Shown here: positions 1-10,966 of the stretch, one piece after another
How positions within the stretch are numbered: position 1 is the stretch's first letter
Layout: the number at the start of each line of letters is the position of its first letter
Source of the DNA: Gnetum montanum
Taxonomy: Eukaryota; Streptophyta; Gnetopsida; Gnetales; Gnetaceae
Reading direction: 5' to 3'
DNA length: 64,000 nucleotides
NCBI GenBank assembly: GCA_015680685.1
Contig: MNCI01035277.1
Span: 188,038-252,037, forward strand
Notes under the pieces: generated by a model
What the model saw: only the letters and a program-made list of their open reading frames with translations
Databases searched by the model: none
What the model was told of the DNA's origin: nothing
Program-made: the position numbers and the translations under genes

Positions 1-199
1 ATCATTGAAGCTTGAGGGGAGTCCACATGCTCGAATTTAGATTGTTTGGACTTGGTTTGGAAGCTATCAGGGTTGGTCACGTTGAGGTCAAGCTAGCTTG
101 ATAGCGTGAGCAAGCTGGCTTGAGCAAGCTAGGCGTGAGTTCCATGCCTTAGTCAAATTTTTGCCTCCCAAGACTCAAGAGGCTCTGAATTGTTCTCAT

Positions 200-480
200 T
201 TCAAAGTGTTGAGCTGAAATTTTGTGGTGTTTCAACCTCTGCAAGGGCCTTTGTGAGCATCCTAGAGAATGCACAATTGATCCACATCAGGAACACACTA
301 GTGAACTAGGCCATTGGTGCACACCTTGTAAAGGTGTCCATTGATTTCCACGAAGTATTTGGCCCAATAAAGAAACTGTTGTTTCTTTCTAAAGTCTGTA
401 GGAATTTGTTCATTTATTGCAATAGTAAAGAGGAGTTCATCTAGGAATTGATTAGAGACCTCATCTTTATTGTCCCATCT
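200..480 (-). pseudogene. Athila-like integrase N-terminal fragment (copy 1)
   Basis: Translation on the minus strand downstream of RNase H gives a broken frame with pieces such as WAKYFVEINGHLYK, CVPDVDQLCIL and DAHKGPCRG. This is the linker and first part of the integrase HHCC zinc-binding domain. Frame is lost leftward and no catalytic core is visible before the window edge. The first 150 bases hold repeated AAGCTAG/GAGCAAGCT motifs that I cannot assign to coding sequence. Family assignment follows the neighbouring RT; the domain call itself rests on short matches. Confidence 0.5.
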
Positions 481-1840
481 TAATTAAGAGAGGTGATCAG
501 TGACCAGATTCTCAATCCCCTTTCGGTCTATCATAATGAGATTGAAATCCTACAAGATCATAAGACACTGTATCATACAAGGGCTCATCGTCAGCTTGTT
601 CATCAAGAAGTAGATGGCATTGTATTCTGTGTGCAAAAACACCTTGTAGCCATGCACACAGTGCTTGAACTTCTCAAGAGTAAATACCAAAGCCATCAGT
701 TCTTTTTTTCGTTGTGGTGTAATTCAACTGTGCATCCACAATGCTTTGGCTCATACAGTGGATGTAATATGGATGTTTCTTACCATCCAATTGCATAAGC
801 ACCATTCCCAAAGCAAAATTAGATGCATCCATCATTATGTCAAATGGTCTGGACCAATCTGGTACCTATAGAATTAGAGTTTCTACGAGTTTTTCCTTCA
901 ACTATTGGAACACATGTTCACACTCCTTAGTTAAGATGAACGGAGCATCTTTCTTCATAAGCTTGACCAACGACTTTGCAATCTTAGAGAAATTCTCCAT
1001 GAATCGTCGATAGTAGCTAGTATGTCCAAGGAATGATCTGACATCTTTGACTATCTTTGGTTGGCATGTAATTCCTTGGATGAACCTTATCTTTTCTGGG
1101 TTGACCTCAATCCCTTCTTATGAAATTTAGTGCCCCAACACAATGCCTTCTTGGACCATGAGATGACTCTTTTGCCAATTGAGCCATAGATTTGTTTCGA
1201 CACATCTTTTCAGTACTTGCTCAAAGTAGTTCAAGGCTTGCTCAAATGTAGCTCCATAGGTGTAGAAGTCATCCATGAAGACTTCCATACCACTACCGAT
1301 CTGCTGTTGAAAAATATTAAGGACTAGACATTGAAATGTTGTAGGGGCATTTCACAAACCGAATGACATCTTACAATATGCAAAAGTCCCCCAGGGACTC
1401 ATGAATGTTGTCTTGGCCTGATCTTCTAGTACAATTTGGATTTGGTTATAGCCACTATAATCATACAAGAAGCTATAATAACAATGCCTAGATATGATGT
1501 CCAACACTTGATCCACAAATGGCAATGGAAAGTGATCTTTAAATGTTGTCATGTTCAATAGCCTAAAGTCGATGTAGACCTACCATTTGCCACCTTTCTT
1601 TGGCACAACTACAAGTGGGCTAACCCACTCACTATCCACGATGGGATAGATAAACCTTGCCTTGAGGAGTTGTTCTATTTCGTTCTTGATGATCTACTTC
1701 AATTTGGGGTTCAGCTACCTTTGTGGCTACCTTCTTGGCTTCATGGTCGGGTTGGTGTAAATGTGATGTTGGCATATCCTTGGATCGATTCTTGTCAGCT
1801 CTAGATATGACCAAGCAAATGTTGTTGGCCATTTGTTAAC
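480..1840 (-). pseudogene. Athila-like reverse transcriptase and RNase H (copy 1)
   Basis: A nearly continuous minus-strand frame encodes the RT fingers and palm: FPLPFVDQVLDIISRH, then YSGYNQIQIVLEDQAKTTF and SPWGTFAYCKMSFGL at 1352-1558. The catalytic box reads EVFMDDFYTYG near 1275, so both aspartates of the YxDD-type motif survive with F and M at the variable places. Downstream are the connection region and RNase H (MMDASNFALGMVL, then TTTKKELMALVFTLEKF) ending with a TDHLS motif near 490. Several stops break the frame. In life it would copy element RNA into cDNA inside virus-like particles; this copy cannot. Confidence 0.85.
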
Positions 1841-2236
1841 AACCCTTTATAGGTTTTCTTTTTATTTAGGAGCATGTTTGGCATTAATTATGACCAGCTT
1901 ACCATTGTTTAAGAATGCATACTCCATGCTAGCTAGTAAATTTTTCAGCTCTAGGAGCTCCTGCTTGAAGTTATTAGGGATTTCCAACTTTTTCCAACAA
2001 GTATCATCATCTTCATTATTAGAGAGTTGGTGATGAACTTGCTCAAGTTCATCCATGCTTTCAACATAAGCACATGTTAGGCTCTTAGTTGGTTCCATGC
2101 ATAATGTGTTGCTATCTGAGTTAGCTATTAGCCACTGGGTGCCCTCCTACTTTGTGGCTGATGTGTACAGGCACCTTTGTACTACTGTTTCTTGTGCACA
2201 TTAAGTGCATGCTTTAATAGATGTACTTTTAATTAA

Positions 2237-2640
2237 CTAGATTTTCTGCATGCAATTGCACCCATTATCACTATATGTGATGCATGGAATGCAGTTTTTC
2301 TCTATCTTTTCAAATTCATTTTCTTTGGATATTTCCAAGGAGAGATTCCTTATGCCCATACGTGCATCGACCGTGCTTAACCAAGCCCTTCCCATAATAA
2401 TGGGGAAGTCACCATTGCAATTTTCAACCTTGATCACCAGAAAATCAGTAGGATAGGACCACCCACTAACAGTGGTCATAATGTCCTCCACTAATCCTAA
2501 AGGAATAGTGATTGATTGCTTTGCCAATTCTAAATGGATGTTGCTCTCCTTGAGAGGTGGTAGGTCCTAGGCCTTGTACATGTCGTGAGAGATAAGGTTG
2601 ACACCAGAACCAGAATCAAGAAGAGCCTTGCATGGCTCAT
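2237..2640 (-). pseudogene. Athila-like aspartic protease (copy 1)
   Basis: The minus strand shows LLDSGSGVNLISHDMYKA, the retroviral-type protease active site D-S-G, with the DSGSG codons at 2603-2617. One stop follows. The flap and C-terminal part continue at 2237-2527 with SGWSYPTDFLVIKVE and FPIIMGRAWLSTVDARMG, the usual IxGRxWL end of plant Ty3 proteases. The catalytic Asp and Gly are intact. It would process the Gag-Pol polyprotein. It lies between gag and RT as expected for the family. Confidence 0.8.
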
Positions 2641-3538
2641 GTCTAGCAATTTGCAAGTAAATGAGAGGACTTCCTGGGTCAGATCTTTTTGTGAGAAGAT
2701 TGCCAGCCTTGATCCAATTGGAAACAACATGAGTTAGCATCATAGTGTAGATCTGAGGTGAAGTTTGGTTTAAAGGGCACTCAAAGGTGTTTGATGCAAA
2801 GGATGAGGGTGTTGAAAATGCAGGGTGACCAGCCGCATTAGGTTGTGAGGGTTTAGGAGGATTGTTGGGTTGGAAAAAGGGTCATTTCCTGGATCGATTA
2901 TCCAAACCACTTGGTGGAAAAACCAATTATGAGTGTACAACCCTCGTAGCATTTTGTTGTTGTGGCTATGGAGGAATTTTTTCCTACATGGATAGAGTAA
3001 GAGGTAACTAGGTAGAGGGCAAAGGTATGTGTGTAGATGGATGTGGAGGGTAGTATGGATATGGGTTCTCTCCTCAAGTAGATGGTGAAAGTGTTCGATG
3101 GTACTCTAAAGGGTAATAGTGATGTTGAAATGAGGCATGGCTTGCATAACGTTTTGAAGAGATAAGTTACTAAACATAGTACCCATATGGATCTGGTTAC
3201 CTATAAGGATACTGCTATCTTGGTGGTAGCATTCCCCACAACTGTGGTTGGTGCCACTATTGATATTGTTCATATAGTTGTGGTGGAGCTCCACTTGGGT
3301 AATAAGCTTATCGTTGCTCGTGGAACTACCTTGGATCACCTTGAGGATAAGGTAATCGTCTAGGTGCTTGCCTATGTGCTAGTCGAGGATTCAATGCATA
3401 CACCCTAAACTCTTGTAAGTGTGACACCATAGGGAAACACCCATTTGCATGTTCGTATTGATAGATGTTACAACTAGTATCATCTTCAAAGTCTGTCTCC
3501 ACAACTTCCTCTACTATGACAGCTTTTCCCTTACCTCT

Positions 3539-4440
3539 CTAGTAGGCATGTTTAGCTTCTTTTTGCCTCCTGTGGTTATGATCACTATTTTTCTCTTTGG
3601 ATTCTTCAGCAATCTTCATAGCAGTTTGGAATTTTCCATCCAAAGATTCCCATAATTTATCAACCTTTGCCGAAATATCAAAAATATATTTTTGGATGGT
3701 TAAGGTTTTCCTATTCATCACTTTATTGAGTGATGACTCCTCCTTGTCACAAAATTGGACCTCTCGTTTCCTAATGGAAGGATCCCTATTATACTCTTGA
3801 GCACTTTTTCTTTTTCACAACTCACCTTCTTCTTTTGCTACCTACTCTATAAGCCTTTGGATCTGATAAGCTCTTAATTTAGATAGTCTTCCTTAGGCAT
3901 AAATCCTAAGAGTTCTTCTGGTTTTGGATCTAAGCCCATCTATGATGTGGTGGAGTTGTTTCCTTTGAGAATAATCATGGCCAGGGCATCGATGTAAGAG
4001 TGAATAATATCTACCCATGGTGGCATACAAGGGTTCATGTGTTCCCTATTTCTAGCCTTGGATTTGCTTTCTCAGATTGAACACTTTGAAGTACGTCTAG
4101 TATTCGTCATTAAACAGCTCTAACATGGTACTCCATCGATGAATGGATTCTAGTTCCAAGGACTGATACTAGCTCTCAACTTCCTTAATGAATGTCCTTG
4201 GGAAAAGCTTGAGTTTCTAGCAATCGTTTTCAATATTCTATAAGGCACAAGCATTGTGGAAAGCTTGTAGATGATTCTGTTGATCAGAATTATATCCCCC
4301 CTCAAATTGTGGGATATTATTCATTTCTAAGTGCTTGATTTGGCTATCTCTCACATGCCTAGTTGAGATCTTTATTGCCTCTACAATGTTGAGCATGCTT
4401 TGACTCATTAACAGAGGTTCATCATCATGATTGCATCGAT
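3539..4440 (-). pseudogene. Athila-like Gag (copy 1)
   Basis: A minus-strand frame with scattered stops reads LKLFPRTFIKEVES, RWSTMLELFN and FKVFNLRKQIQG. Further on are HIIDGLRSKTRRTLRIYA and AKVDKLWESLDGKFQTAMKIAEESKEK. The same residues occur in copy 3 (62317-62502) and partly in copy 2 (49456-49671), so this is the conserved capsid region and the charged, helical C-terminal part. Upstream at 4440-4716 the frame is rich in Ser, His and Asp and hard to follow. The protein would form the virus-like particle. Confidence 0.75.
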
Positions 4441-4949
4441 GACGTCAATGATGGTTTTTGTCATCTCTATGTTCTTGATGGCCTTGACGGTCTCTGTTGT
4501 CTCATTGATCATCTTCATCATGATTATTTCAACGACAGCTTCTATGAGAACTAGCAGATGAAGAGGAATGTTCAGAATCAGATGAAGAGGATGAAGAGGA
4601 AGGTGGACTATCACCACCACCATGGTGTCTACCACCACCTCTTCATTCATTAAGACCACCATCCTTAGATCCCTTGCCATTATGATGTTAACTCGAGTTC
4701 CTACCTTGATTGTCACTTTTTTCTAAACCTGATTTATAAATAGTGGATCGTAGGTTCAAGGTCACACCCTCATCACCAATAACATAAGGTGAAGAATTTT
4801 CATATTGAGAATCCTCTAGAGGAGGATCCACATTGTCATCTTGGTTCAGCAGGAACAAGGGATTAGTGAAATGTTTCCCCTTTGCAAACTCATGGTGCTT
4901 TGCCTAGTGTTGATCTCACTTGTGTTGTGTTTCAATGGACTTTTATAGT

Positions 4950-5795
4950 TTCTAGTGAACTTTGCTTTAAGGTCATTCATTATCTTCGCGATTACACTTG
5001 TGAAGCATAATGGTATGGTTAAGAGTAATCAAGGCATATAATTTTTATCATTTTGTGTTTTATGGTTTTGGTGCTTGAAGAGAGAGATAGAATAATTTTA
5101 TGACTAATTCAATTTAACTAACTAACTAATCCTTAACTATTCCTAACATAAGCATTTGGTCCCACTTGCTGTACACGTTGTGAACCCACATATCCACTAT
5201 TGGGTTGCCAAGCGCTATGTTATTGGGCTCACCAAGTAATAACATTGTTGGTATTACCAAGCAAATACGTGTTATGCTCGAAGTAGGTGTACTTATGTAT
5301 TTAATCTATCTAGCTTATCTTGCTTAATTAGCTTAATTACCAGAGAACATTAAATAATTAACTGAAAGCATTAAATACATAAATAAATATCTAAACTATC
5401 CAGAATGCTGCAAGGTTTATCAAGAAGCTCGTTTTTATTGCCGTACACACTATCGTGCTCAGGTACAACAATGCTCGAATAAGTATTCGTATCTCCTACT
5501 GTGGCCAATAGGGAAAATATTCAAACTCTCAAATGGAAAAATTGCAAGAGCTCTGCTACTACTATGATAGAACATGTTATAAATGCAGTTGATGAGCTCG
5601 TATTTATAGGTAAAAGTAGACCTTGCGTTGATGGGGCCTAGTCGATGCATGAAATGATGCATTAATGGGGCCAAGTCGATAGGGCTGAGTCGATACAGCC
5701 AATCGCGACTCATCACTAAGTAACATTGAATTATAAAAAAATTCATCATGCATATATTTTCTATTGAATACAACCCTTAGTTCAATTGTATATCA
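4950..5795 (-). repeat. Athila-like 5' LTR (copy 1)
   Basis: The stretch from about 4975 (ATTCATTATCTTCGCG) aligns by eye with the LTRs at 61445 and 63690: GGTATGGTTAAG, TTTTATGGTTTT, AACTAACTAACTAA and GTCCCACTTGC recur in the same order. A TATA box for minus-strand transcription sits at 5601-5608. The right edge is set at ATATCA, matching the TATCA end of the copy 2 LTRs. The left edge and primer site are degraded. An LTR carries promoter and poly(A) signals for the element. Confidence 0.65.
5601..5608 (-). promoter_or_regulatory. TATA box of the copy 1 LTR
   Basis: TATAAATA on the minus strand, in the same relative LTR position as the TATA boxes at 40108-40115 and 51622-51629 of copy 2. 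It would drive gag-pol transcription leftward. Confidence 0.55.
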
Positions 5796-8320
5796 ATCAC
5801 CTACCATTGCTTGGTATGTAAAATAAAAAACGAGACCTTTTGCAAGAAATCCAAAAACATTAAAGAGCGTAGAGCAGCCCCACTAGGAGGAGGTTGTTTG
5901 CAAATGGAGATGCATTTGCACTAAATCCCACTTCACAATTCCATTGAGCCTTCCTTAAGTTACTAGGCTAGTATCATAAAGTGCTCATCTCCAGGTTTGA
6001 CTATGTTTAACAATTAGCCATTAGCAATTTCAATTCATAAATATTCACAAGCTCAATATGACCAGAATTGTTCACTGCCAAGTTTTTTCTTAGCATATTT
6101 GTCCTACACTCCTGCCTAAAGCCAATAGTTGTGAGCCCTCTTGGTCAACCCAAAAGACTAATTAATTGATATAACGGATTTGAGAATCAATTTTTGACCG
6201 TTGCAGAACAAATTATATTTGAAAATTGCAAAGCCCCCAAGAAAGTGAATTTGCTTTTAGATATTTTCTTGCCAGTCCAAGTTCAAACACAGTTGCAGAA
6301 TTTTGCGTACGGAGACAGCAGAATGTGTACAACACAGATCACTAAGTTTGAATAGAGAAGCCAAAAACAGAAAGGCCATAAAAAAATTGACATTCACGGG
6401 AGACAGAGCCAAGGTTTTAAATTAATTCAAAGGAAAAAGATATTGTCAATATATATAATAATTTTAAAAATATTTTTTCTTTGAATATCGACAATTGCAA
6501 AAAGTATTTACCAAATACATTGCATTCTGACCGGAATGTGTTGAAGAACAAACCGTAAAATGCCAAAAAGTAGGTTGAACAAAAGAGTTTGCTGATCTAA
6601 CTTAAGGTTGTCAGGAGAATTGCTGATGCAAACCTTGCATGCTTAACAACGTTTCCCAGAAATTTTTATTTTCAATGAGATCTGCAAGAACAAAGTAGTA
6701 AAATACTCTGAAACTTATTTCAGGGGATATTCCCATCAATTGTACAGCTACGCAACTGTCATCTCAGCGTTGAATCTGCACCAACTGACAACATCACAGA
6801 TTTTAAACACAAGGTTGAATATCCATGTTCCATTGTCTTATACGCTTTCTTAATTTATTCTGATTGCTTGATGGTTGAAAATAACAAAAACAAAAAAGCA
6901 TTATAAGAAACCATAAAAACAAAGAGTTATGACATGATTAAGGCTGTTCTGTTCCAGTTACTTTGCAGGGCTCTTTCGCTTTAAAGATTCCAAAGACCAC
7001 TTGTTCCCTTCTCTTCAAAACTGTCGTTGATTGGAAGTCTCAAAGAATTACTAAGCTTGACAGCCCAGAAAGTGAAAAAAACCCCAAGTCCCGTACAAAT
7101 TCTTCATCCAAAGTCCATATATAATGATTTTACCAAGAAAAATCTGACAGACGTGACTAGGTGATACTTGAGAAGCTCTGCTACATGGTTGCATTTATCA
7201 GACACTACTTTCTCATATTGGAAGAAGTATCAATTTTCAAAAGCTAAAGCATGGCAAGCACGATACCTTTTCTTAAGTTGGTTGCAGCAGCAACCGACCC
7301 ACCTGCAGAAATTATGAATTAGAAAGGACATTAAATGCCGGGCCACTACCGTCATTAAGATTGAAGCTCTTGAGTTGCAGGTGTGACCTGGTAAGAAAAT
7401 TGAAGTAACAATTGGCCTGTAGTAATAAGTAATAATTGCAACCTCCAAATTGCAAAATTATGAGTTATACGTGTTGTCAGTTTGTGTGATTGTCTCTGAG
7501 AATTTTGTCATGGTTTGGGGTTTTAATAATTTTTCCTTCCGTAAAAAAGTCCATGTTATAAAACTAAGAATTTCCCAAAGAAGAATCACTCCATGAACAG
7601 CAGAAGTGCAAACATTCAAATAATGGGTCCCACTTTGCAGCTCTTTTTCTATGACTGGTTTTTGCCAACCCTGTCAAAATTTCGTTGAAAATGAAACCAT
7701 ACATGGCATTTCTGGTGTTAAAGTCTTAACTGAGTCCATTAAAAATGGATAAATTGATAAAAAAACGGTATAGATCATGAATTTGTGCTCAACTCAGGCC
7801 GGTGCAATTTCATGCTAAGAATAAAAAGGTTCCGGGTAAGACTTTTGTATAAGGGGTAAAATCTAATTTTAGAAAAGTACCCTAGCGATTGCTTCTGCAG
7901 CGAATTGCTCTTGATACTTTGACGGTGTTTAAAAGTTTTTGTTTTTTGTATTTTATTTTAAAAGCCGTAATAATCCCTACCATTACCGATCTTGCCATTA
8001 AGTAGCTTGTAGTATTAACTTCAAGAATTCAACCTTACTTCAAAAAGCTGTCATTATATCGGGTTGCGATACCTCCTCTATCTTCGAAATTCAAGAACGA
8101 TCAACAAAACAAACAAAAATATCATAATTATCATTCTACCTTTATTCCAGTTATATACAGTATGCCTGATTTACTCTAGCCTTGATTTATTCTACTTTGT
8201 GTTTACCTTTCCAAATTTTGTATTTTTTTATGGTGTTTTATTCATCAATACTTGGGTTCAATAACCATCTCCATCTCTTCCCCCACCTCTCAGCCCCCAA
8301 CCAAACTCCACTACTTCCCA
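5796..8320. other. Unassigned AT-rich sequence
   Basis: No domain-bearing frame is visible on either strand. Open frames are short and compositionally random. No LTR pair, terminal repeat or tRNA-like box was found. It may be host intergenic DNA or a fully decayed repeat. Confidence 0.5.
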
Positions 8321-8734
8321 ATTAAAGGGAGATTGTTATGGTAGACCTCTAAAAACCAAAAAATTTATTAAAAAAAATAACAATGATACATCCACATTAA
8401 AGATCCGTTGGTTCATAACCAAAAGAACTAGACAAAAAGTACATTACATCATAGCTTCAAAACACCAATAAACTGACCAAGAGAGAAAAGAAAGGCTCAA
8501 TGGTTTTGGAGGTGCCAATCCTAATTTCCACCCTTCTAACTAATCCTAAAAAATCTTCCTTTTGGATTAAGAAAATGATCAAGCATTGCCCTCTATCAAA
8601 AGCACTCTTTTATGTTTGCACTTCGAACAAGAGGCTTCCTATAAATCAAAATAAATCTATCATGTCCTTATTCCCAAATAGAGGTATTGCGCAACAAAGA
8701 TGGTGTGGCTTCATAACAAATGAATTAATTATTA

Positions 8735-8890
8735 CAATGAGGTGTTAGCCTAGTAGTAAGACTCTTGATTTGAAAGCTTCAAGTCATGGGTTTGATTCTG
8801 ATGGGCAATGCTAAGTTATATATCTTAGGGTATACTTATATTACAATTATTTTAGCATTCCAACACAACACACCATCCTTCCCCCTACAA
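8735..8890 (+). repeat. tRNA-derived SINE-like unit
   Basis: TAGCCTAGTAGT at 8746-8757 fits the pol III A box (TRGCNNAGYNGG) at 11 of 12 places. GGTTTGATTCT at 8789-8799 fits the B box (GGTTCGANTCC) with two C-to-T changes. Spacing is right for a tRNA-type internal promoter. The surrounding sequence cannot fold as a functional tRNA by eye, so a SINE head is the better reading. The tail boundary is not visible. Confidence 0.5.
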
Positions 8891-8934
8891 TAAGACTTGA
8901 AAGGTCAAGTTGCAACAATACCCAAAGGGGCACA

Positions 8935-9070
8935 TTGTAATAATGAGCATGTCTCTTAATGTGACCTTTGGGGGTTTGACTTGATGTATTTATACCCACA
9001 AATTAGAGGTCATGCAAGCATGGAGTTGAAAAATTAAAGAAAAAGTAATTAATGGGTGCTAGGTGAAGTG
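8935..9070 (+). repeat. Dispersed repeat, copy A
   Basis: Shares GAGCATGTCTCTT/AAGCATGTCTCTT, GGTATTTATACC-like, TTAGAGGTCATGC and AGCATGGAGTTG in the same order with 53905-54065 on the same strand. The TATTTATAC core could be a TATA box on either strand. Probably LTR fragments of one family; no paired copy is close by. Confidence 0.5.
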
Positions 9071-10600
9071 AGATAGGAAGAAAAAGTAATTTGCATAAAT
9101 TTTATTATTTAATTTAATGCATGTAATTAATTCTTTAATGTTGTTAGATGTGTTTCAATAAATTAGCTTATTGTTATTGCTATTATTGTTGTTGTTAATT
9201 TTTTTATAAGTGAATGCAATTTGCTTGTTAGAATATTTTGTTAAAGTTTTGTATCCTTTATTTTACGACTATTAGAGCCTAATTATAGATCTTCTAAATA
9301 TTTTATGATTAAATATTTAATTCCAATTACCTCAAGAAGTTTTTCTTCTCATTAGTTATTATGCTTTTACAAGTATTTGGCTATGCATATTTTATTCTTT
9401 ATGCACATTTAGTTATGTATATTCATGTTTTATTACGCACATCTAGTTATGCATCTTTTTATTTTATTATGCATATGTGATTATATAATACTTTGTTCAT
9501 GGAGCAATTTATAATTGTCACCCTACCCAGGTCATATTCCTTATTACCTTTTGTTATTAAACTAGGATTTGAAGTTCATTTTTAATTATAATAAAATATT
9601 GCATAAATTAGCCTTGTTAAGGAAGTACCTTAAGATGATATCCTACCTAAAATCTAAATTTACCAATGTGTCTAGAATGTTTGAAAATGTAGATTTTATC
9701 TCTTGGTTCACTAGAATTATAGTTACAATTTTCAAGATATCACATTTTCTAGTTTGCTCAAATATTGTAGAAGTTTTGGCATTTGAACTAGGCCACTATG
9801 ATAAGTAATGCCTAGATAAGATTTCAGCATACAAGTAAGTAGAATACTTGATGAGGATCTTGTAGATTCAAATAGAATTTGATTTAGAGTTTCAGTGTGC
9901 ATGTTATGAGAGGTTGAACATTGAGGGTATTACTAGAGAAAGAAAATGGGAAAAGAACTTATAAAAATTGTTTATGTTAAAAACAAGTAAAAAATCAAAA
10001 TTTTAAAAATCAACAAAAAAAGTAGGTTCACGTGTGAAGTAAAGAAAAAGAAGGGCATATAATATGTTATATGCATATTATGTATCATACTTTTTTCTCA
10101 CTTCCATGTCCACTGCCTCTCTACCTTTTCCTCTGCCACATTTTTTTTGGTTGTTGAATTTTTCCACTATTGTTTTGTAAAACTATATCCCATCACATTT
10201 TTCCAAAAAGATATTTTTGACCTTTTCTTCTTCGTTTTGAAGACAATTTGAGTTCGGTTTCTTTTGTTCTTCCCCTTATAAATAGGTATTGGCCTTAGAT
10301 ACTGTGGAAGAATTTCATATGTGATGAGTTAAGTGAAGTAAACACAAATTGAGAGCATTAGGGAGAAGAGGAAGATCCTAAGAGAATTTTGAGAGCTTTA
10401 CTAGCACAAGTAAGAAAGGAAATATTAATTTTTTTTCATATGGCTATGTTATTTTGTTGTGGATTTTCTATTCCTCTTCTTCTACAATTTTGATTATTAC
10501 GCTGATATTTTGCCAGCTTTGGTTATTTTGGGCTTATTTTGGTATTTTATTTGTGTTCTGCCCCTTTTTCTGTCTTTTGGCAAATTTCTAGAACTAGCTT
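9071..10600. other. Unassigned AT-rich sequence
   Basis: Very AT-rich, with repeated TTATGCA/TTATGCAT motifs around 9360-9490 and no supported gene. The right part (10250-10420) contains a promoter-like segment listed separately. Confidence 0.4.
10277..10284 (+). promoter_or_regulatory. TATA box followed by leader-like sequence
   Basis: TATAAATA is followed by about 125 bases of purine-rich, start-poor sequence and then CACAAGTAAGAAAG, which contains a splice-donor-like GTAAG. This is the layout of a plant promoter, leader and first intron, or of a plus-strand LTR. No reading frame follows before the foldback at 10621, so what it drove is lost. Confidence 0.3.
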
Positions 10601-10620
10601 ATATATATATATATATATAT

Positions 10621-10940
10621 AGGCCGAGATGATTTTAAAAAAATGATGTTAATGAAGCCTGACTACTGGACGAGGTAACAAGATAACTAAAAATGAAATC
10701 ACTCATCCCTCTGTTTCTCTACCACTTACCCAATTTAGTTTTACCCTCTCGGTCAAGTTTGCTCTTTCTTTAATTGTTCATGAAACATGAACAATCAAAC
10801 ATGAACAATCAAAGAAAGAGCAAACTTGACCGAGAGGGTAAAACTAAATTGGGTAAGTGGTAGAGAAACAGAGGGATGAGTGATTCTGTTTTTAGTTATC
10901 TTTTCGTTAACATCATTTTTTTTTAAATCATCTTAGCCTA
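10621..10940. mobile_element. 320-bp foldback (MITE-like) element
   Basis: The two halves are near-perfect reverse complements over about 145 bases: the left arm ends with GATTGTTCATG-type sequence near 10792 and the right arm begins with it near 10795-10812. Outer ends read GGCCGAGATGATTTT and, on the other strand, GGCTAAGATGATTT. The left arm has one 26-base insertion (near 10655-10680) absent from the right. TA repeats flank both sides, so the target site could be TA as for Tc1/mariner MITEs, but simple TA repeats make that unprovable. No coding capacity. Confidence 0.8.
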
Positions 10941-10966
10941 TATATATATATATCTAAGCTAGTGAA

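Larger units (their letters stand above)
1..5795 (-). mobile_element. Athila-like Ty3/gypsy retrotransposon, 5' half (copy 1)
   Basis: Minus-strand order is LTR (about 4950-5795), gag (3539-4440), protease (2237-2640), reverse transcriptase and RNase H (480-1840), then the start of integrase at the window edge. This is the Ty3/gypsy order. Gag and pol pieces resemble those at 45.5-50.5 kb and 61.8-63.5 kb, so three members of one family lie in the window. No tRNA primer site is recognisable next to this LTR, so the leader is damaged. The 3' half lies outside the window. All frames carry stops, so the copy is dead. The LTR right edge at about 5795 is placed by analogy with the TATCA end of copy 2 and is uncertain. 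Confidence 0.85.
8320..9070 (+). repeat. Possible copia-type 3' LTR
   Basis: TTAAAGGGAGAT at 8321-8332 looks like a plus-strand polypurine tract. It is followed directly by TGTTATGGTAGACC, a TG-starting LTR-like end. The downstream segment 8935-9070 recurs at 53905-54065. No coding sequence of an element is readable upstream and no right end was found. A SINE-like unit lies inside this stretch. The call rests on the tract and the shared segment only. Confidence 0.3.

Noticed and set aside
4408-4716. 102-codon minus-strand ORF rich in Ile, Met and Val
   Set aside because: It is a shifted frame of the Ser/His/Asp-rich gag N-terminal part, not a separate gene.
7230-7448. Possible host exon at 7.2-7.4 kb
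   Set aside because: No splice-bounded continuation and no recognisable residues.
8746-8799. Functional tRNA gene
   Set aside because: A and B boxes are present, but no acceptor or anticodon stem can be formed by eye.
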